64,000 nt of DNA, from NCBI RefSeq assembly GCF_902686445.1, contig NC_062214.1:49113454-49177453 (forward strand), written 5' to 3'. Both the position numbers and the translations under genes were made by a program. How positions within the stretch are numbered: the stretch's first letter is position 1; every line of letters starts with the position of its first letter. Shown piece by piece: positions 63,311 through 64,000 of this stretch. The notes under the pieces were generated by a model. It made no database searches. It saw only the letters and a list, made by a program, of their open reading frames with translations, and was not told the origin of the DNA. The DNA comes from Sciurus carolinensis (lineage: Eukaryota > Chordata > Mammalia > Rodentia > Sciuridae).

Positions 63311-63897
63311 AAACAAACAATCCTAATTCCAATATATAAATATTCATGTTTATAATTTCTCCACTTTCTAACATAACCAAAGAAGTGTAGTCCAGAAAGT
63401 TTTCAAAGCAAAATAATCAGTCATTAAACACATTAATAAAAAAACTCTATAATGGAGTAATATAGATATCTAGTTTTTAGCAATGTAGCTGCCAATGAAG
63501 CCATCCAAATAAACTTCTGGAAAAATCTGAAACTCTCAATAAAAATTCCAGGAAGTCCAAAGAATTCTGAACAGTCCAAGTCAATAAAAAGGTAAAAGAA
63601 CAAGTCCATTAGGTGGGAAGGTTGGATGGGTGTAGGATGGTTTCAGGGCCACCTCAAAGCCTTGACCTTGTCCTTTTCCTGCATGCTTCACATTGTGTTT
63701 GCCTTGGAGGGGTCAACCAAGGCTGGTCAGAGAAGGACCCTCATACTCTTCCCCCAAATGCCATGGGTGACCAGGCCCAATGTCCATTCAACAAGATGAC
63801 CCCACTTGCACCCTGGTAACCAGCAGCCTCCTGTCATACCTGCCTTGGAACCATTCTTCAGTTTGTATGATGCAGCTGGTGCTTTACTGATTCACCC
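63311..63897. other. Unique sequence, no gene recognised
   Basis: No gene or repeat supported. Confidence 0.35.
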
Positions 63898-64000
63898 TGT
63901 TGCGGGATTCATACACAGAGAGAGAACCAGGACACTTAACAGGAAGCATTCTTTATTGTTATTCTTATTTAAAGACGGAACGCTGAATGCAGTGGGGCTT
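63898..64000 (-). mobile_element. Partial LTR at the right edge
   Basis: On the minus strand AATAAAGAATGCTTCCTG (poly(A) signal at 63952-63957) is followed by GTGTCCTGGTTCTCTCTCTG and ends CCCGCAACA at 63898. This looks like the R-U5 end of an ERV LTR. No TGG primer site follows, so it may be a 3' or solo LTR whose body lies beyond the window. Confidence 0.45.

Noticed and set aside
62851..63316. Cys/Tyr/Val-rich minus-strand frame of 133 codons
   Set aside because: Explained by the CA/TA-rich simple sequence; low-complexity translation.

Overview
The window is repeat-dense, AT-leaning nuclear DNA from a rodent, most likely a squirrel (Sciuridae or a close relative). The lineage call rests on dimeric SINEs joining a 7SL/B1-type left part to an ID/tRNA-type right part (MEN-like, a squirrel-lineage family as I recall it), several free ID elements, and a rodent-type LINE-1 with young and old copies. 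I find no host protein-coding gene, rRNA or tRNA gene. The longest open frames are the remains of LINE-1 proteins; nearly all other open frames are chance frames in repeats, such as those on both strands of the purine tract at 7.6-7.9 kb. This looks like an intergenic or intronic stretch built from layered retrotransposon insertions.

Layout. 1-0.7 kb: an ancient L1 3' end split by a MaLR-type LTR. 0.7-5.2 kb: mostly unique DNA with MIR and ID fragments. 5.2-7.1 kb: an old L1 with a younger 5'-inverted L1 nested in it. 7.6-7.9 kb: a strand-asymmetric purine tract. 11.9-13.5 kb: a Tigger/MER2-like DNA transposon, a SINE, an ancient L1, and an 84-bp duplicated segment inserted with a 19-bp flanking repeat. 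14.0-16.2 kb: a class I-type LTR and two MaLR-type LTRs. 16.8-23.8 kb: a full-length LINE-1 on the + strand with target-site duplications, a 5'UTR of 138-bp tandem units, an ORF1 and an ORF2 each broken by a few lesions, and a 3'UTR with telomere-like hexamers; a 5'-inverted L1 directly abuts it. 24.8-25.3 kb: a second Tigger-like element with a SINE inside. 26-33 kb: MaLR LTRs, an old minus-strand L1 and SINEs. 33.8-35.2 kb: a possible retrocopy tail or 3'UTR. 35.8-49.2 kb: a cluster of one LTR family, including a minus-strand provirus-like structure (38.3-44.6 kb) with a primer-binding site that looks complementary to tRNA-Arg. 45.6-46.6 kb: an ancient L1 split by an internally deleted MaLR LTR. 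50-55 kb: SINEs, L1 and LTR fragments. 55.9-57.7 kb: an old minus-strand L1 with a 147-bp direct duplication and a younger + strand L1 inserted. 58.0-58.6 kb: an ERVL/MT2-like solo LTR with a 5-bp target-site duplication. 59-64 kb: L1, SINE, MLT1 and MIR remnants, with part of another LTR at the right edge.

How the parts relate. The nesting gives a relative order of events. L1M, MIR and Tigger relics are oldest; MaLR/MLT and ERVL LTRs and older rodent L1s come next; dimeric SINEs, the 5'-inverted L1s, the 3' L1 copy at 56.4-57.3 kb and the full-length L1 are youngest. No system of cooperating host genes is visible. The parts that merit a second look are the L1 5'UTR monomers, the telomere-like tract in its 3'UTR, the Arg-primed LTR family, and three local duplication or inversion events. 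All repeat-family names are recalled from memory and not checked against a library.
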